From positions 310,001 to 374,000 of the forward strand of contig NZ_JAASQN010000003.1 in assembly GCF_011762125.1 (NCBI RefSeq): 64,000 bases of DNA. The letters run 5' to 3'. Positions 1 to 10,951 of this stretch are shown here, in pieces. The DNA comes from Sphingopyxis panaciterrae (GTDB lineage Bacteria > Pseudomonadota > Alphaproteobacteria > Sphingomonadales > Sphingomonadaceae). Below the pieces are notes generated by a model that was not told the DNA's origin, did not search any database, and was given only the letters and a program-made list of their open reading frames with translations. The position numbers were made by a program, and so were the translations under genes. Positions within the stretch are counted from its first letter, which is position 1. Every line of letters starts with the position of its first letter.

Positions 1-2265
<2,265 letters not shown>

Positions 2266-2318
2266 TATGGACGGTGCGCGCCATCACAGACGGTGCGGTA
2301 AAATGAGCCATATCGCGT

Positions 2319-2392
2319 CGTCACCCCGGACTCGATCCGGGGTCCATGACGACGGCGCTGCAATGGTTGCCGGATCAGGTCCGGCATGACGA
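2319..2392. repeat. REP-like foldback element, family A
   Basis: Two hairpins: CGTCACCCCGGACTCGATCC with its complement, then GCCGGATCAGGTCCGGCATGAC. Same family as elements at 16442, 23383, 24085, 30509, 35329 and 60704. It fills the gap between ligA and the next gene and ends about 18 bp before that gene's start. Confidence 0.9.
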
Positions 2393-2410
2393 ATGAGAGG
2401 GTGGGGCCCG

Positions 2411-3580
2411 ATGGCCAAGCGTGACTATCTGCAAAATCTGATGCGCGATCTCGAATCGCACACCGAAGTGCGGCGTTTCGGCAGCGGCTGGCTTTCGGGC
2501 TTTTTCGCGCTGCTTTTCGCCGTCGTCGGCTTCGGGCTGGTGATCGCGCTGCGCTTCCCCGACTGGTTCGCAACCCCCGAACTCGCGATCGTCAAGGACT
2601 GGGGCGGGTTTCGCGGTGTCGTCCACCTCGTATTGCTGGCGAGTTACGGGCTTGCGCTGCTCAGCCTCCTGCTGCGCCCGCGCAAGGTGTTGGGGGCGAC
2701 GGCGCTGATGATCGCGCTCGCGGCGACGCTGATCGGCGGGGCGAACGTCCAGCCGGCGGAAACGCGCGACTGGGGCATTTTCTTCGGGCTCGATTTCTTC
2801 GTCGTCAACCTGCTGATCACCGGCTTCATGTTCGCACCGCTCGAACGGCTGTTTCCGCACCGCCGGGCGCAGCGCCTGTTCCGCACCGAATGGCGCGAGG
2901 ATCTCTTCTATTATCTCGTCAGCACGATGTTCGTGCAGGTCCTCGGTTTCCTTGCGCTCGCGCCGTCGACGATCATCAACGAACATACCAGCAACTGGCA
3001 GGCATTCCGTGCCGGCGTCGCCGGCCTGCCGTGGATCGTCCAGTTCGCGATCGTCCTCGCCCTGTCGGACATGGCGCAATATTGGTTCCATCGCACCTTC
3101 CACCGCTACCCCTTCCTCTGGGGCTTCCACGCGGTGCATCACAGCGCCAAGTCGATGGACTGGCTTGCGGGTTCGCGGATGCACTTCGCCGAGATCATCC
3201 TCCTGCGCTCGATCACCTCGCTGCCGCTGTTCACCCTGGGGTTCAGCCCGTCGGTGATGCAGGCCTACATCGGTTTCGTCTACGTCTGGTCGTCGCTGCT
3301 CCACGCCAATGTCGGCGGCAATTTCAACCGCCTCGGCCACTGGATCGCGACCCCGCGGTTCCACCACTGGCACCATGGGCTCGAACGCGAGGCGTTCGAC
3401 GTCAATTTCGCGATCCACTTTCCGTGGATCGACAAGATGTTCGGCACCTTCCATTTGCCGAAAGACCGCTGGCCCGAAAATTACGGCATTCCAGAGGATG
3501 TGCCGAAAAACTATTGGGGGCAGTTCCTCTATCCGTGGACGCGCACCGGCAAGAAGACCGACGAGACGGCGGCGGAATGA
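2411..3580 (+). CDS. Sterol desaturase / fatty acid hydroxylase family membrane protein
   Basis: A 389-aa integral membrane protein with about six hydrophobic segments and the histidine clusters of the di-iron fatty acid hydroxylase superfamily: HRTFH, HAVHHS and a later HHWHHG. The family inserts oxygen into or desaturates lipid substrates; the substrate here cannot be read from the sequence. I place the start at the ATG at 2411 (MAKRDYLQ) rather than the in-frame ATG at 2393, because the latter lies at the edge of the upstream repeat. It is a single gene flanked by repeats on both sides. Confidence 0.85.
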   Translation: MAKRDYLQNLMRDLESHTEVRRFGSGWLSGFFALLFAVVGFGLVIALRFPDWFATPELAIVKDWGGFRGVVHLVLLASYGLALLSLLLRPRKVLGATALMIALAATLIGGANVQPAETRDWGIFFGLDFFVVNLLITGFMFAPLERLFPHRRAQRLFRTEWREDLFYYLVSTMFVQVLGFLALAPSTIINEHTSNWQAFRAGVAGLPWIVQFAIVLALSDMAQYWFHRTFHRYPFLWGFHAVHHSAKSMDWLAGSRMHFAEIILLRSITSLPLFTLGFSPSVMQAYIGFVYVWSSLLHANVGGNFNRLGHWIATPRFHHWHHGLEREAFDVNFAIHFPWIDKMFGTFHLPKDRWPENYGIPEDVPKNYWGQFLYPWTRTGKKTDETAAE

Positions 3581-3632
3581 GAAAGCCCTTATTCGGTGTG
3601 GACGAATTCGAAGGCAGAAAACGGTCGAAAGT

Positions 3633-3772
3633 GGACGTTTGGGAGGCTTGCTCTCTCCCCTTTAGGGGAGAGATACGGAGGCTTGCCGGTTTACCGGCTA
3701 GCCGCAGTTGAGAGGGGCTTTTACGCGTCCCCCTCTCCCAACCCTCTCCCCTGAAGGGGAGAGGGCTATATG
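3633..3772. repeat. 140-bp foldback element, family C, copy 1
   Basis: Contains two hairpins of the CTCTCCCCTTTAGGGGAGAG type flanking a central GCCGGTTTACCGGC hairpin. The inverted copy at 55468-55607 has the same length and differs at one base by my alignment. It lies between the desaturase and DUF2946 genes. Confidence 0.95.
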
Positions 3773-3773
3773 T

Positions 3774-3789
3774 CCGCTCCCCACCCCAA
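3774..3789 (-). repeat. 16-bp repeat module
   Basis: CCGCTCCCCACCCCAA, exactly repeated at 19569-19584 and, in the other orientation, at 16407-16422 and 24048-24063. It always lies beside a larger foldback element. Confidence 0.8.
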
Positions 3790-3872
3790 AGCCGACATTC
3801 CGCCACATCCCAAATTTGACCAGATGAAGCGACGACTTGCCAGCGTGACGGCGCGGGCATAGGAGCCGTGTC

Positions 3873-4265
3873 GTGAGCCTGCTCGCCGCCTTTCGCCGTC
3901 CCGGCATCCTGCTGCTGTTGCCGCTGCTCCTCGCGCTCGCCGCGCGAGTGTTCGTGGCGCCGGGCTGGATGATCGAAAGCGATGCGGCGGGATCGATCAC
4001 CGTCCGCGTCTGCTCGGACCCCGCCAACCCCGGTGCGACGATGACGATCGCACTCGAACGGGCGGATGATCACCAGGCCGACAAGGGCCAGCAACATTGC
4101 CCGTGGGGGGCGCTCGCCGCGACCCCGATCGTTCCCGGTGTGCCCGCGCTGCCTGTCGCGCCGATCGTGGCCGAATCCGCGCCCATTGCGCTCACCTTGC
4201 TCGGTTTCGCGCCGGGCATCGCTTCGCCGCTGCCACCGAGCACCGGACCGCCCGCCTTCGCCTGA
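3873..4265 (+). CDS. DUF2946-like small exported protein
   Basis: A 130-aa protein with one N-terminal hydrophobic segment (about residues 10-30), a short extracytoplasmic region with the motif DKGQQHCPWGALAA, and a proline/alanine-rich hydrophobic tail. This layout fits the DUF2946 family, often found beside copper or iron TonB receptors. The start is GTG at 3873, behind AGGAG; the GTG five bases earlier runs straight into a stop. It is the first gene of a set with the TonB receptor and PepSY protein downstream, suggesting a metal-uptake role (inference). Confidence 0.65.
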   Translation: MSLLAAFRRPGILLLLPLLLALAARVFVAPGWMIESDAAGSITVRVCSDPANPGATMTIALERADDHQADKGQQHCPWGALAATPIVPGVPALPVAPIVAESAPIALTLLGFAPGIASPLPPSTGPPAFA

Positions 4266-4336
4266 TTCAGCCTGACACGCCGCCCGCGCGGGGAGCGCGG
4301 CGCGGTTCAATGCCTGTATCCGGGGAAGATTTTCCA

Positions 4337-6328
4337 ATGAACCATCACGCTTATCGCGCCGCGCCCTTGCTCGCGCTCGCCACCTGCCTTGCCGCCATGC
4401 CCGTCCACGCGGCCGAAGCCGACGCGACGATCATCGTCACAGCCCCGACTGCGACCGATGCCGCCGAAGCGCGCGCCGCGCGCACGCCGGGCGGCACCGA
4501 CGTCGTCTCTTACGAAGATTATGCCGACAAGTCGGTCGTCAGCTTGCGCGACGCGCTCGCCTTTTCGCCCGGCGTCTATCTCCAGCCGCGCTTCGGGCAG
4601 GAGGTGCGGATTTCGATCCGCGGCTCGGGGCTCTCGCGCGGTTATCATATGCGCGGGCTGACGCTGCTTCAGGACGGCATCCCGATCAACCTTGCCGACG
4701 ACAATGGCGATTTCCAGGAACTCGAACCGATCTTCTTCGACCATCTCGAAGTCTATCGCGGCGCCAATGCGCTGCGCTTCGGGTCGGGCACGCTCGGCGG
4801 GGCCATCAACGGCGTGACCCCGACCGGACGCAGCGCGAAAGGGATTTACCTGCGCGGCGACGTCGGCAGTTTCGACAGCGTGCGCGGGCTCGTCGCGGCG
4901 GGCGTCGCGGGCGAACAGGTGGATGCGTGGGGCGCGGTAAGCGCCGACACGTCCGACGGCGACCGCGCGCATGCGAAGCGGCAGAGCGTCCGCTTCCACG
5001 GCAATGTCGGGATGAAGTTCAGCGACACGGTCGCGACGCGCTTCTACGCCAGCTTCAACCATATCGACCAGCGGCTTCCCGGCGCACTCATCTATGACGA
5101 GGCGCTAACCACGCCGCGCAAGGCCAACGCCAGCGCGATCACGGGTGATCAGGCGCGTGATATCGAATCGCTGCGCCTCCAGAATCGCACCAGCTTCGAT
5201 TTCGGCGCGGTAAGGCTCGACGTCGGTGCCTTCGTCAACGCAAAGACGCTGCATCACCCGATCTATCAGCTCATCGATCAGAAAAGCGTCGATCGCGGCA
5301 CTTTCTTCCGCCTCGATTATGCGGGCGGACCGGTCGAAGCGACGTTCGGCGGCGAGCTTCGCGTCGGCGACGTAAATTCGCGGCGCTTCCTCAACCTCGC
5401 CGGCAAACGCGGTGCGAAGACCTTCGACGCCAGACAGGACGCGCGCACCGCGACGCTCTATGGCGAAATACGGCTGCGGCCGGTAGAGACGCTGTCGCTG
5501 ATCGCGGGCGGCATCTACGCCGACGGCATGCGGCGGCAGCGCGAGACGTTCAACAACGGCCCGGTCGACAATCTCGGCCGCGCCGATTTCGATGCCTTTT
5601 CGCCCAAGCTGGGCGTGCTGTTCGAACCGGCGCAAGGGATGCAATTCTACGCCAATTACAGCCGCTCGGTCGAATTCCCCGGCTTCATCGAACTCGCCCA
5701 GCAATCCAGCTTCGTTGCGCTCGATCCGCAGCGCGCCTGGACGGCCGAGATCGGCACGCGCGGCCGGTCGGGCATCGCGAGTTGGGACCTGTCCCTCTAC
5801 CGCGCCGACATCAAGGGGGAATTGCTGCAATATAGGGTCGGCGCCGACATTCCCGCCTCGACCTTCAACGCGCAGCGGACGCGGCATGAGGGGGTCGAGG
5901 CGGCGCTCGAACTCGAACCGCTGCGCTGGCTGCGGCTGCGGCAGGTCTATACCTACAGCAATTTCCGCTTCCGCCGCGACGTCCAGTACGGCGATAACCG
6001 CCTGCCCGTCGTGCCGCGTCACGTCTATCGCGCCGAATTGCGGCTCGGCAGCGACGCGCTGCATATCGCGCCCAATTTCGAATGGGTGCCGCAGGGCCCG
6101 CTCGCCGACTATGCCAACAATGTCCGCACCCCGGGCTACGCGCTGATCGGCATCACCGGCGGCGCGCGCGTCGCTGCGGGGATCGACGCCTTCGTCGATA
6201 TCCGCAATGTCACCGGCAAAAAGGCGATCGGCGATATCAGCGCGGCGATCGCGGCGACCGGTACCTCGGCGATCTATTATCCGGTCGAGCGCCGCGCCGT
6301 CTCGGCGGGCCTCCGCGCGCGCTTTTAA
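4337..6328 (+). CDS. TonB-dependent outer membrane receptor
   Basis: A 663-aa outer membrane receptor: signal peptide ending near AMPVHA-AEA, plug domain (about residues 50-160, with SLRDALAFSPGVYLQPRFG and LEVYRGANALRFGSGTLGGAIN), then a beta-barrel ending in a terminal Phe (GLRARF). The plug resembles FecA-like siderophore receptors, but the ligand is not identifiable. The in-frame ORF extends upstream, but the ATG at 4337 begins the recognisable signal peptide. The gene lies 71 bp after the DUF2946 gene and 13 bp before the PepSY gene, so they are probably co-transcribed. I see no convincing Fur box upstream. Confidence 0.92.
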   Translation: MNHHAYRAAPLLALATCLAAMPVHAAEADATIIVTAPTATDAAEARAARTPGGTDVVSYEDYADKSVVSLRDALAFSPGVYLQPRFGQEVRISIRGSGLSRGYHMRGLTLLQDGIPINLADDNGDFQELEPIFFDHLEVYRGANALRFGSGTLGGAINGVTPTGRSAKGIYLRGDVGSFDSVRGLVAAGVAGEQVDAWGAVSADTSDGDRAHAKRQSVRFHGNVGMKFSDTVATRFYASFNHIDQRLPGALIYDEALTTPRKANASAITGDQARDIESLRLQNRTSFDFGAVRLDVGAFVNAKTLHHPIYQLIDQKSVDRGTFFRLDYAGGPVEATFGGELRVGDVNSRRFLNLAGKRGAKTFDARQDARTATLYGEIRLRPVETLSLIAGGIYADGMRRQRETFNNGPVDNLGRADFDAFSPKLGVLFEPAQGMQFYANYSRSVEFPGFIELAQQSSFVALDPQRAWTAEIGTRGRSGIASWDLSLYRADIKGELLQYRVGADIPASTFNAQRTRHEGVEAALELEPLRWLRLRQVYTYSNFRFRRDVQYGDNRLPVVPRHVYRAELRLGSDALHIAPNFEWVPQGPLADYANNVRTPGYALIGITGGARVAAGIDAFVDIRNVTGKKAIGDISAAIAATGTSAIYYPVERRAVSAGLRARF

Positions 6329-6341
6329 GGGAGGGCAGGGG

Positions 6342-7691
6342 ATGACCGACCTCAACCGGATGCCGCTCTATCGCACGATCTGGCGCTGGCATTTCTACGC
6401 CGGGCTGTTCGTCATCCCCTTCATCCTGATGCTGTCGCTGACCGGCGCGGCCTATCTGTTCAAGCCGCAGCTCGACCATTGGCAAGAGCGCGCGTGGCGC
6501 GGGCTGCCGGCGGCCGAACGCGTCGACCCCGACGCGCAGGTCGCGGCGGCGCTGGCGGCGTTTAAGGGAGCAAGCTTCCACTATTACCGCATTCCCGAAG
6601 CGGCGGGCGACGCTGCGGTCGTCCACCTTGGTCTCGCGGACGGCGGCATGCGCGACGTCGCGGTGTCGCCGCGCGGGCAGGTGATCGGGTCGGCCGATCC
6701 CGACGCGCGCATCTCGGCGTGGCTGGCGCGTATCCACGGCAGCCTGCTTATCGGCCGCCCCGGCGGCCTCCTCGTCGAGCTCGCGGCAAGCTGGGCGATC
6801 GTGATGATCCTGACCGGCCTCTGTCTCTGGTGGCCGCGCGGGCGCGGGCTCGCCGGTGTCGTCTGGCCGCGGCTGTCGCTCGGCGGGCGCGCGGCCTTGC
6901 GCGACCTCCACGCGGTCACCGGCTTCTGGGTCTCGGGCTTCGCGCTGATCCTCCTCACCACCGCGCTGCCGTGGACCGACATCTGGGCGAGCGGCTTTCG
7001 CACTGTCCGCGCCGAAATGGGCTGGGTGTCAGGGGCGCAGGACTGGAAGGGCGGCGGCGCCGACCCGCACGCCGCGCACGACCACCGCGCGATGGCGATG
7101 GCGCCGCCCGTGGCGACGGCGCCGGCGCGGCGCGTGCCGCTCGACACCATCATCCTGCGCGCGCAGAGCGAGGCGCTGCCGCCGCCGGTGATCATCCAGC
7201 CGCCCGGCGCGCCCAACATGTTCGGACCGCCGAACGGCAATGTCTGGACGCTGACGACGCAGACGCAGAACCGTCCGCTCGTTCGCAAGGTCGGCTACGA
7301 CCCCGAAACGGGGATCGAGGTGTCGCGCGAGGGCTTTGCCGGCAAACATGTCATCGACCGCATCGTCGGCATCGGTATCGCGTGGCACGAGGGCGCGCTG
7401 TTCGGGATCGTCAGCCAGCTGATCGGCGTGGCCACCGCGCTCGGCCTCTTCACCCTCGCGCTGTCGGGCTTCCTGCTCTGGCGCCGCCGCAAGCCGGGGG
7501 ATGCGCTTGGTGCGCCGCCGTTGCCGCGCGATCCGGCGCGCCTCAGGAGCGTGGCGGTGATCATCCTGCTGCTTGCCGCCCTGCTGCCTTTGCTTGCGGT
7601 GTCGCTGATCCTGCTCTGGATCGTCGACCGGCTGCTCCTCCCGCGGCTGCCGCGCGTCGCGCGCTGGCTCGGCGTTCGTGCCTTGGCGTGA
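6342..7691 (+). CDS. PepSY-associated membrane protein (PiuB-like)
   Basis: A 449-aa inner-membrane protein with four strong membrane segments: WRWHFYAGLFVIPFILMLS near the N terminus, two central, and two adjacent segments at the C terminus. A PepSY-type extracytoplasmic region lies between. Members are commonly coupled to TonB siderophore receptors and are thought to reduce iron or handle ferric siderophore in the periplasm. A His-rich stretch (DPHAAHDHRAMAMA, near residue 245) may bind metal (inference). The start at 6342 follows a GGGAGGGCAGGGG ribosome site. Confidence 0.88.
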   Translation: MTDLNRMPLYRTIWRWHFYAGLFVIPFILMLSLTGAAYLFKPQLDHWQERAWRGLPAAERVDPDAQVAAALAAFKGASFHYYRIPEAAGDAAVVHLGLADGGMRDVAVSPRGQVIGSADPDARISAWLARIHGSLLIGRPGGLLVELAASWAIVMILTGLCLWWPRGRGLAGVVWPRLSLGGRAALRDLHAVTGFWVSGFALILLTTALPWTDIWASGFRTVRAEMGWVSGAQDWKGGGADPHAAHDHRAMAMAPPVATAPARRVPLDTIILRAQSEALPPPVIIQPPGAPNMFGPPNGNVWTLTTQTQNRPLVRKVGYDPETGIEVSREGFAGKHVIDRIVGIGIAWHEGALFGIVSQLIGVATALGLFTLALSGFLLWRRRKPGDALGAPPLPRDPARLRSVAVIILLLAALLPLLAVSLILLWIVDRLLLPRLPRVARWLGVRALA

Positions 7692-7718
7692 TCTATCTGG
7701 CCGTATATAGCGGCGCTT

Positions 7719-8474
7719 ATGATCCGCTATTTCCTGGGCCTGTTCGCACTGCTCCTCGCTCCCGCCGCGCTGGCGGCCGAGCGCGGACCGGTGGTGCTCG
7801 CGGCGGCAAGCCTCCAGGAATCGCTGACCGAAGCCGCCGATGCCTGGGCGGCGCGCGGTCACCCCAAGCCGGTACTATCTTTCGCCGCCTCGTCGGCGCT
7901 CGCGCGGCAGGTCATCGCGGGCGCCCCCGCCGACCTGTTCCTCTCGGCTGACGAGGAATGGATGGACGCGGTCGCGAAGGCCGGGTTGCTGCGCGCGGGT
8001 ACGCGCACGACCTTGCTTGGCAACCGGCTGGTGCTCATCGCACCGGCTGCGAGCAAGCTGCGGCTTACCCCCGCGCGTGGCTTCCCGATCGGCCGCGCGC
8101 TCGGCGCCGGCCGCCTCGCGCTCGCCGACCCCGCCGCGGTGCCCGCGGGCAAATATGCAAAGGCGGCGCTGACCCATCTCGGCGTCTGGCAAGCCGTCGC
8201 GTCGAAGGTCGCCCCGGCCGAGAATGTCCGCGCCGCGATGGCGCTGGTCGAGCGCGGCGCCGCGCCGCTCGGCATCGTCTATGCGACCGATGCGAAAGCT
8301 TCGCGCGCCGTCCGTATCGTCGGCACCTTCCCGGCAGCGAGCCACCCGCCGATCCGCTATCCGGTCGCGGTGCTGAAGGCATCGCGGCACCGCGACGCCG
8401 CGGGCTTCCGCGCCTTCCTGCTGTCGAAACCGGGCCGCGCCATCTTCGCACGCCATGGCTTTTCGGCGCCTTGA
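7719..8474 (+). CDS. modA: Molybdate ABC transporter substrate-binding protein ModA
   Basis: Periplasmic molybdate/tungstate-binding protein, 251 aa, with a signal peptide (residues 1-20, ending LAA-ERG) and the typical opening VVLAAASLQESLTEAADAW. The conserved SFAASSALARQVIAGAPADLFLSA region carries the oxyanion-binding serines. It starts 27 bp after the PepSY gene. A 157-bp foldback element separates it from modB, unusual within a mod operon. Confidence 0.95.
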   Translation: MIRYFLGLFALLLAPAALAAERGPVVLAAASLQESLTEAADAWAARGHPKPVLSFAASSALARQVIAGAPADLFLSADEEWMDAVAKAGLLRAGTRTTLLGNRLVLIAPAASKLRLTPARGFPIGRALGAGRLALADPAAVPAGKYAKAALTHLGVWQAVASKVAPAENVRAAMALVERGAAPLGIVYATDAKASRAVRIVGTFPAASHPPIRYPVAVLKASRHRDAAGFRAFLLSKPGRAIFARHGFSAP

Positions 8475-8493
8475 GGGCATCGCTCTATCATGG

Positions 8494-8650
8494 CCCTCTC
8501 CCCTTCAGGGGAGAGGATATGAAGGCTTGGTGCGAAGCACCTAGCCGGAGTTGGAGAGGGGGCGACCGCAGCACGCATCTTCCCCCTCTCCAAGCTCCGC
8601 TAGCTCCTACGGAGCAAGCTTTGCTATCCTCTCCCCTGAAGGGGAGAGGG
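8494..8650. repeat. Foldback element, family C variant, between modA and modB
   Basis: Begins with a CCCTCTCCCCTTCAGGGGAG hairpin and ends with CTCTCCCCTGAAGGGGAGAG. The interior has further complementary segments (GGTGCGAAGCACC, AGCTCCGCTAGCTCC). It is the only large element found inside an otherwise clear operon in this window. Confidence 0.9.
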
Positions 8651-8670
8651 CTATTGAGCGCCAAACTCTG

Positions 8671-9366
8671 ATGCTGTCGGCGGAGGAATGGGGCATCGTC
8701 GCGCTGTCGCTGAAGGTCGGCGGTATCGCGGTGCTCGCGACGCTGCCGCTCGCCTTCGCGCTCGCGTGGTTGCTCGCGCGCCGGTCGTTCCCGGGGCGGG
8801 TGCTGCTCGACGGGCTCGTCCATCTGCCGCTCGTGCTGCCGCCGGTGGTGACCGGCTGGCTGCTGCTCATCGCCTTCGGCCCGTTCGGTCCGGCGGGGCG
8901 CTGGCTGGAAAGCTGGTTCGGGGTCAGCCTGATGTTCCGCTGGACCGGCGCTGCGCTCGCGGCGGCAATCATGGCGCTGCCGCTGATGGTGCGCGCCATG
9001 CGGCTGTCGATCGAGGGCATCGACCGGCGGCTCGAGGGTGCGGCGCGCACGCTCGGCGCCGGCCGCTGGCACTGTTTCTGGACGATCAGCCTGCCGCTCG
9101 CGCTCCCCGGCGTGCTCGCGGCGCTTGTCCTCGGCTTTGCGCGCTCGATCGGCGAATTCGGCGCGACGATCACTTTCGTGTCGAACATTCCCGGCGAAAC
9201 GCGCACGCTGCCGCTCGCCATCTATTCGGCGCTGCAGGTGCCGGGGGCAGAGGCGATGGTGACGCGGCTTGCCTTGCTATCGGTCGCGCTGTCGCTTGGT
9301 GCGCTGGTCCTGTCCGAATGGCTGGTGCGGCGAACGCATGGCGGAAGGCGGCTGCGTGGCGATTGA
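8671..9366 (+). CDS. modB: Molybdate ABC transporter permease ModB
   Basis: Inner-membrane permease, 231 aa, with about five membrane helices and the ABC-coupling EAA-type loop (EGAARTLGAGRWHCFWTISLPLALPG, near residues 120-145). I use the ATG at 8671 (MLSAEEWG); longer ORF starts run back into the repeat. It overlaps modC by 29 bp. Confidence 0.95.
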   Translation: MLSAEEWGIVALSLKVGGIAVLATLPLAFALAWLLARRSFPGRVLLDGLVHLPLVLPPVVTGWLLLIAFGPFGPAGRWLESWFGVSLMFRWTGAALAAAIMALPLMVRAMRLSIEGIDRRLEGAARTLGAGRWHCFWTISLPLALPGVLAALVLGFARSIGEFGATITFVSNIPGETRTLPLAIYSALQVPGAEAMVTRLALLSVALSLGALVLSEWLVRRTHGGRRLRGD

Positions 9367-9976
9367 TATCGACGTCGAAAAACGGCTCGGCGACCGGCTG
9401 ATCGCGGCGCGCTTCAGCGCCGGACCGGGGCTGACCGCGCTGTTCGGCCCGTCGGGGGTGGGCAAGACGAGCATCCTCAACATGGTCGCGGGGCTGCTGC
9501 GGCCCGATCGCGGCCATATCCGCATCGGCGCCCGCGCCTTGTTCGGCGACGGCATCGATCTGCCGCCCGAGGCGCGGCGCATCGGCTATGTCTTCCAGGA
9601 TGGCCGCCTCTTCCCGCACCGCCGGGTGCGCGCCAACCTCGTCTACGGCCACGACCTGACCGATCCCGCGAAGCGCTGGATGAGCCTCGACGAAGCCGTC
9701 GACTTCCTCGGCATCGGCGACCTGCTCGGCCGCTGGCCCGCCAGCCTGTCGGGCGGCGAGGCGCAGCGCGTCGCGATCGGCCGCGCCTTGCTCCGCGGTC
9801 CCGACTGCTTGCTCATGGACGAACCGCTGTCGTCGCTCGACGCGGCGCGGCGCGGCGATATCATGGCGGTGATCGAACGCATCCGCGACGAGCTCAAACT
9901 GCCGATCCTCTACGTCAGCCACGACCGCGCCGAGGTCGACCGGCTGGCGACATCGGTGATCGCGCTCGACACCTGA
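9338..9976 (+). CDS. modC: Molybdate ABC transporter ATP-binding protein ModC, short form
   Basis: Cytoplasmic ATPase for molybdate import, 212 aa, with Walker A GPSGVGKTS, signature LSGGEAQRVAIGRALL, Walker B CLLMDEP and the H-loop SHDRAEV. It stops just after the ATPase core and lacks the C-terminal TOBE/MOP molybdate-sensing domain of the roughly 350-aa E. coli ModC. The start is ATG at 9338 inside modB, or GTG at 9356. Confidence 0.93.
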   Translation: MAEGGCVAIDIDVEKRLGDRLIAARFSAGPGLTALFGPSGVGKTSILNMVAGLLRPDRGHIRIGARALFGDGIDLPPEARRIGYVFQDGRLFPHRRVRANLVYGHDLTDPAKRWMSLDEAVDFLGIGDLLGRWPASLSGGEAQRVAIGRALLRGPDCLLMDEPLSSLDAARRGDIMAVIERIRDELKLPILYVSHDRAEVDRLATSVIALDT

Positions 9977-9987
9977 TCGACGCGACC

Positions 9988-10003
9988 GGTTTCACATGAA
10001 ACC
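9988..10003. promoter_or_regulatory. Inverted repeat upstream of phhA
   Basis: GGTTTCA-CA-TGAAACC, a perfect 7-bp inverted repeat with a 2-bp spacer, ends 22 bp before the phhA start. Likely an operator or leader hairpin; the binding protein is unknown. Confidence 0.5.
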
Positions 10004-10025
10004 ATTTCTATGATAAGGCTCGGGC

Positions 10026-10895
10026 ATGGAGAGCCGATTTACCCACGTCCATGACACCCCGCCGCCGGGCGCCGCGGCCGACTGGACGATTTCGCAAAAT
10101 TGGGATGCCTTCACCGCCGGTGAACATGCGATGTGGGACCGCCTGTTCGCGCGCCAGTCGGACATGCTGCCCGGCCGCGCGGCCGACGCCTTCCTGCGCG
10201 GCATCGACGTGCTGCGGCTCGAAAAGCCGGGCATCCCCGATTATCGCGAGCTCAACGCGCGGCTGATGGCCGCGACGGGGTGGCAGGTGATCGCGGTGCC
10301 GGGGCTGGTCCCGGACGATGTCTTTTTCGATCATCTGGCGAACCGGCGTTTTCCCGCGGGAAACTTCATTCGCACGCCCGAACAGCTCGATTATCTGGAG
10401 GAACCCGACGTCTTCCACGACGTCTTTGGCCACGTTCCGATGCTCGCCGACCCGGTATTCGCCGACTATATGGTCGCTTATGGGATGGGCGGGCTGCGCA
10501 GCTTGAAGTTCGACGCGCTGAAGCAGCTCGCGCGACTCTATTGGTACACCGTCGAATTCGGACTGATCCGCGAGGCGGAGGGCCTGCGCATTTACGGCGC
10601 CGGCATCGTCTCCTCCTATGCCGAAAGCGTCTTCGCGCTCGACAGCGACAGCCCGAACCGCATCGGTTTCGATCTCGCGCGCGTGATGCGCACCGATTAC
10701 CGGATCGACGATTTCCAGCAGAATTATTTCGTCATCGACAGCCTCGACCAGTTGCTGAGCACGACGGTGAACACCGATTTCGCCCCGCTTTATGCTGCGA
10801 ACGCCGCGCTGTCGTCGATCCCGATCGCCGACATCTTGCCGGGCGATGCGGTGATCACGCGCGGCACGCAGGATTATGCGGCGGCGAAAGCCTAG
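10026..10895 (+). CDS. phhA: Phenylalanine 4-monooxygenase
   Basis: Converts phenylalanine to tyrosine using tetrahydropterin, O2 and non-heme iron. The 289-aa protein has the iron ligands His131 and His136 in HDVFGHVPML and Glu177 in YWYTVEFGL, with length as in bacterial monomeric enzymes (about 260-300 aa). An AAGG ribosome site precedes the ATG at 10026. The pterin link to the folB/SDR pair at 37.6-38.8 kb is notable but they are not adjacent. Confidence 0.96.
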   Translation: MESRFTHVHDTPPPGAAADWTISQNWDAFTAGEHAMWDRLFARQSDMLPGRAADAFLRGIDVLRLEKPGIPDYRELNARLMAATGWQVIAVPGLVPDDVFFDHLANRRFPAGNFIRTPEQLDYLEEPDVFHDVFGHVPMLADPVFADYMVAYGMGGLRSLKFDALKQLARLYWYTVEFGLIREAEGLRIYGAGIVSSYAESVFALDSDSPNRIGFDLARVMRTDYRIDDFQQNYFVIDSLDQLLSTTVNTDFAPLYAANAALSSIPIADILPGDAVITRGTQDYAAAKA

Positions 10896-10920
10896 TATCT
10901 CTCCAGGACAGACTCTAGCC

Positions 10921-10943
10921 GCCCTCCCGCTTGTCGGGAGGGC
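10921..10943. terminator. Bidirectional hairpin between phhA and prmA
   Basis: Perfect 9-bp stem GCCCTCCCG/CGGGAGGGC with a 5-nt loop in the 56-bp convergent gap. No clear T-tract on either side. Confidence 0.7.
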
Positions 10944-10951
10944 CAAGAACA

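Noticed and set aside
3633..3772. Possible CRISPR array from repeated CTCTCCCC segments
   Set aside because: The repeats are inverted pairs with unrelated spacing, not direct repeats with regular spacers, and no cas genes exist.
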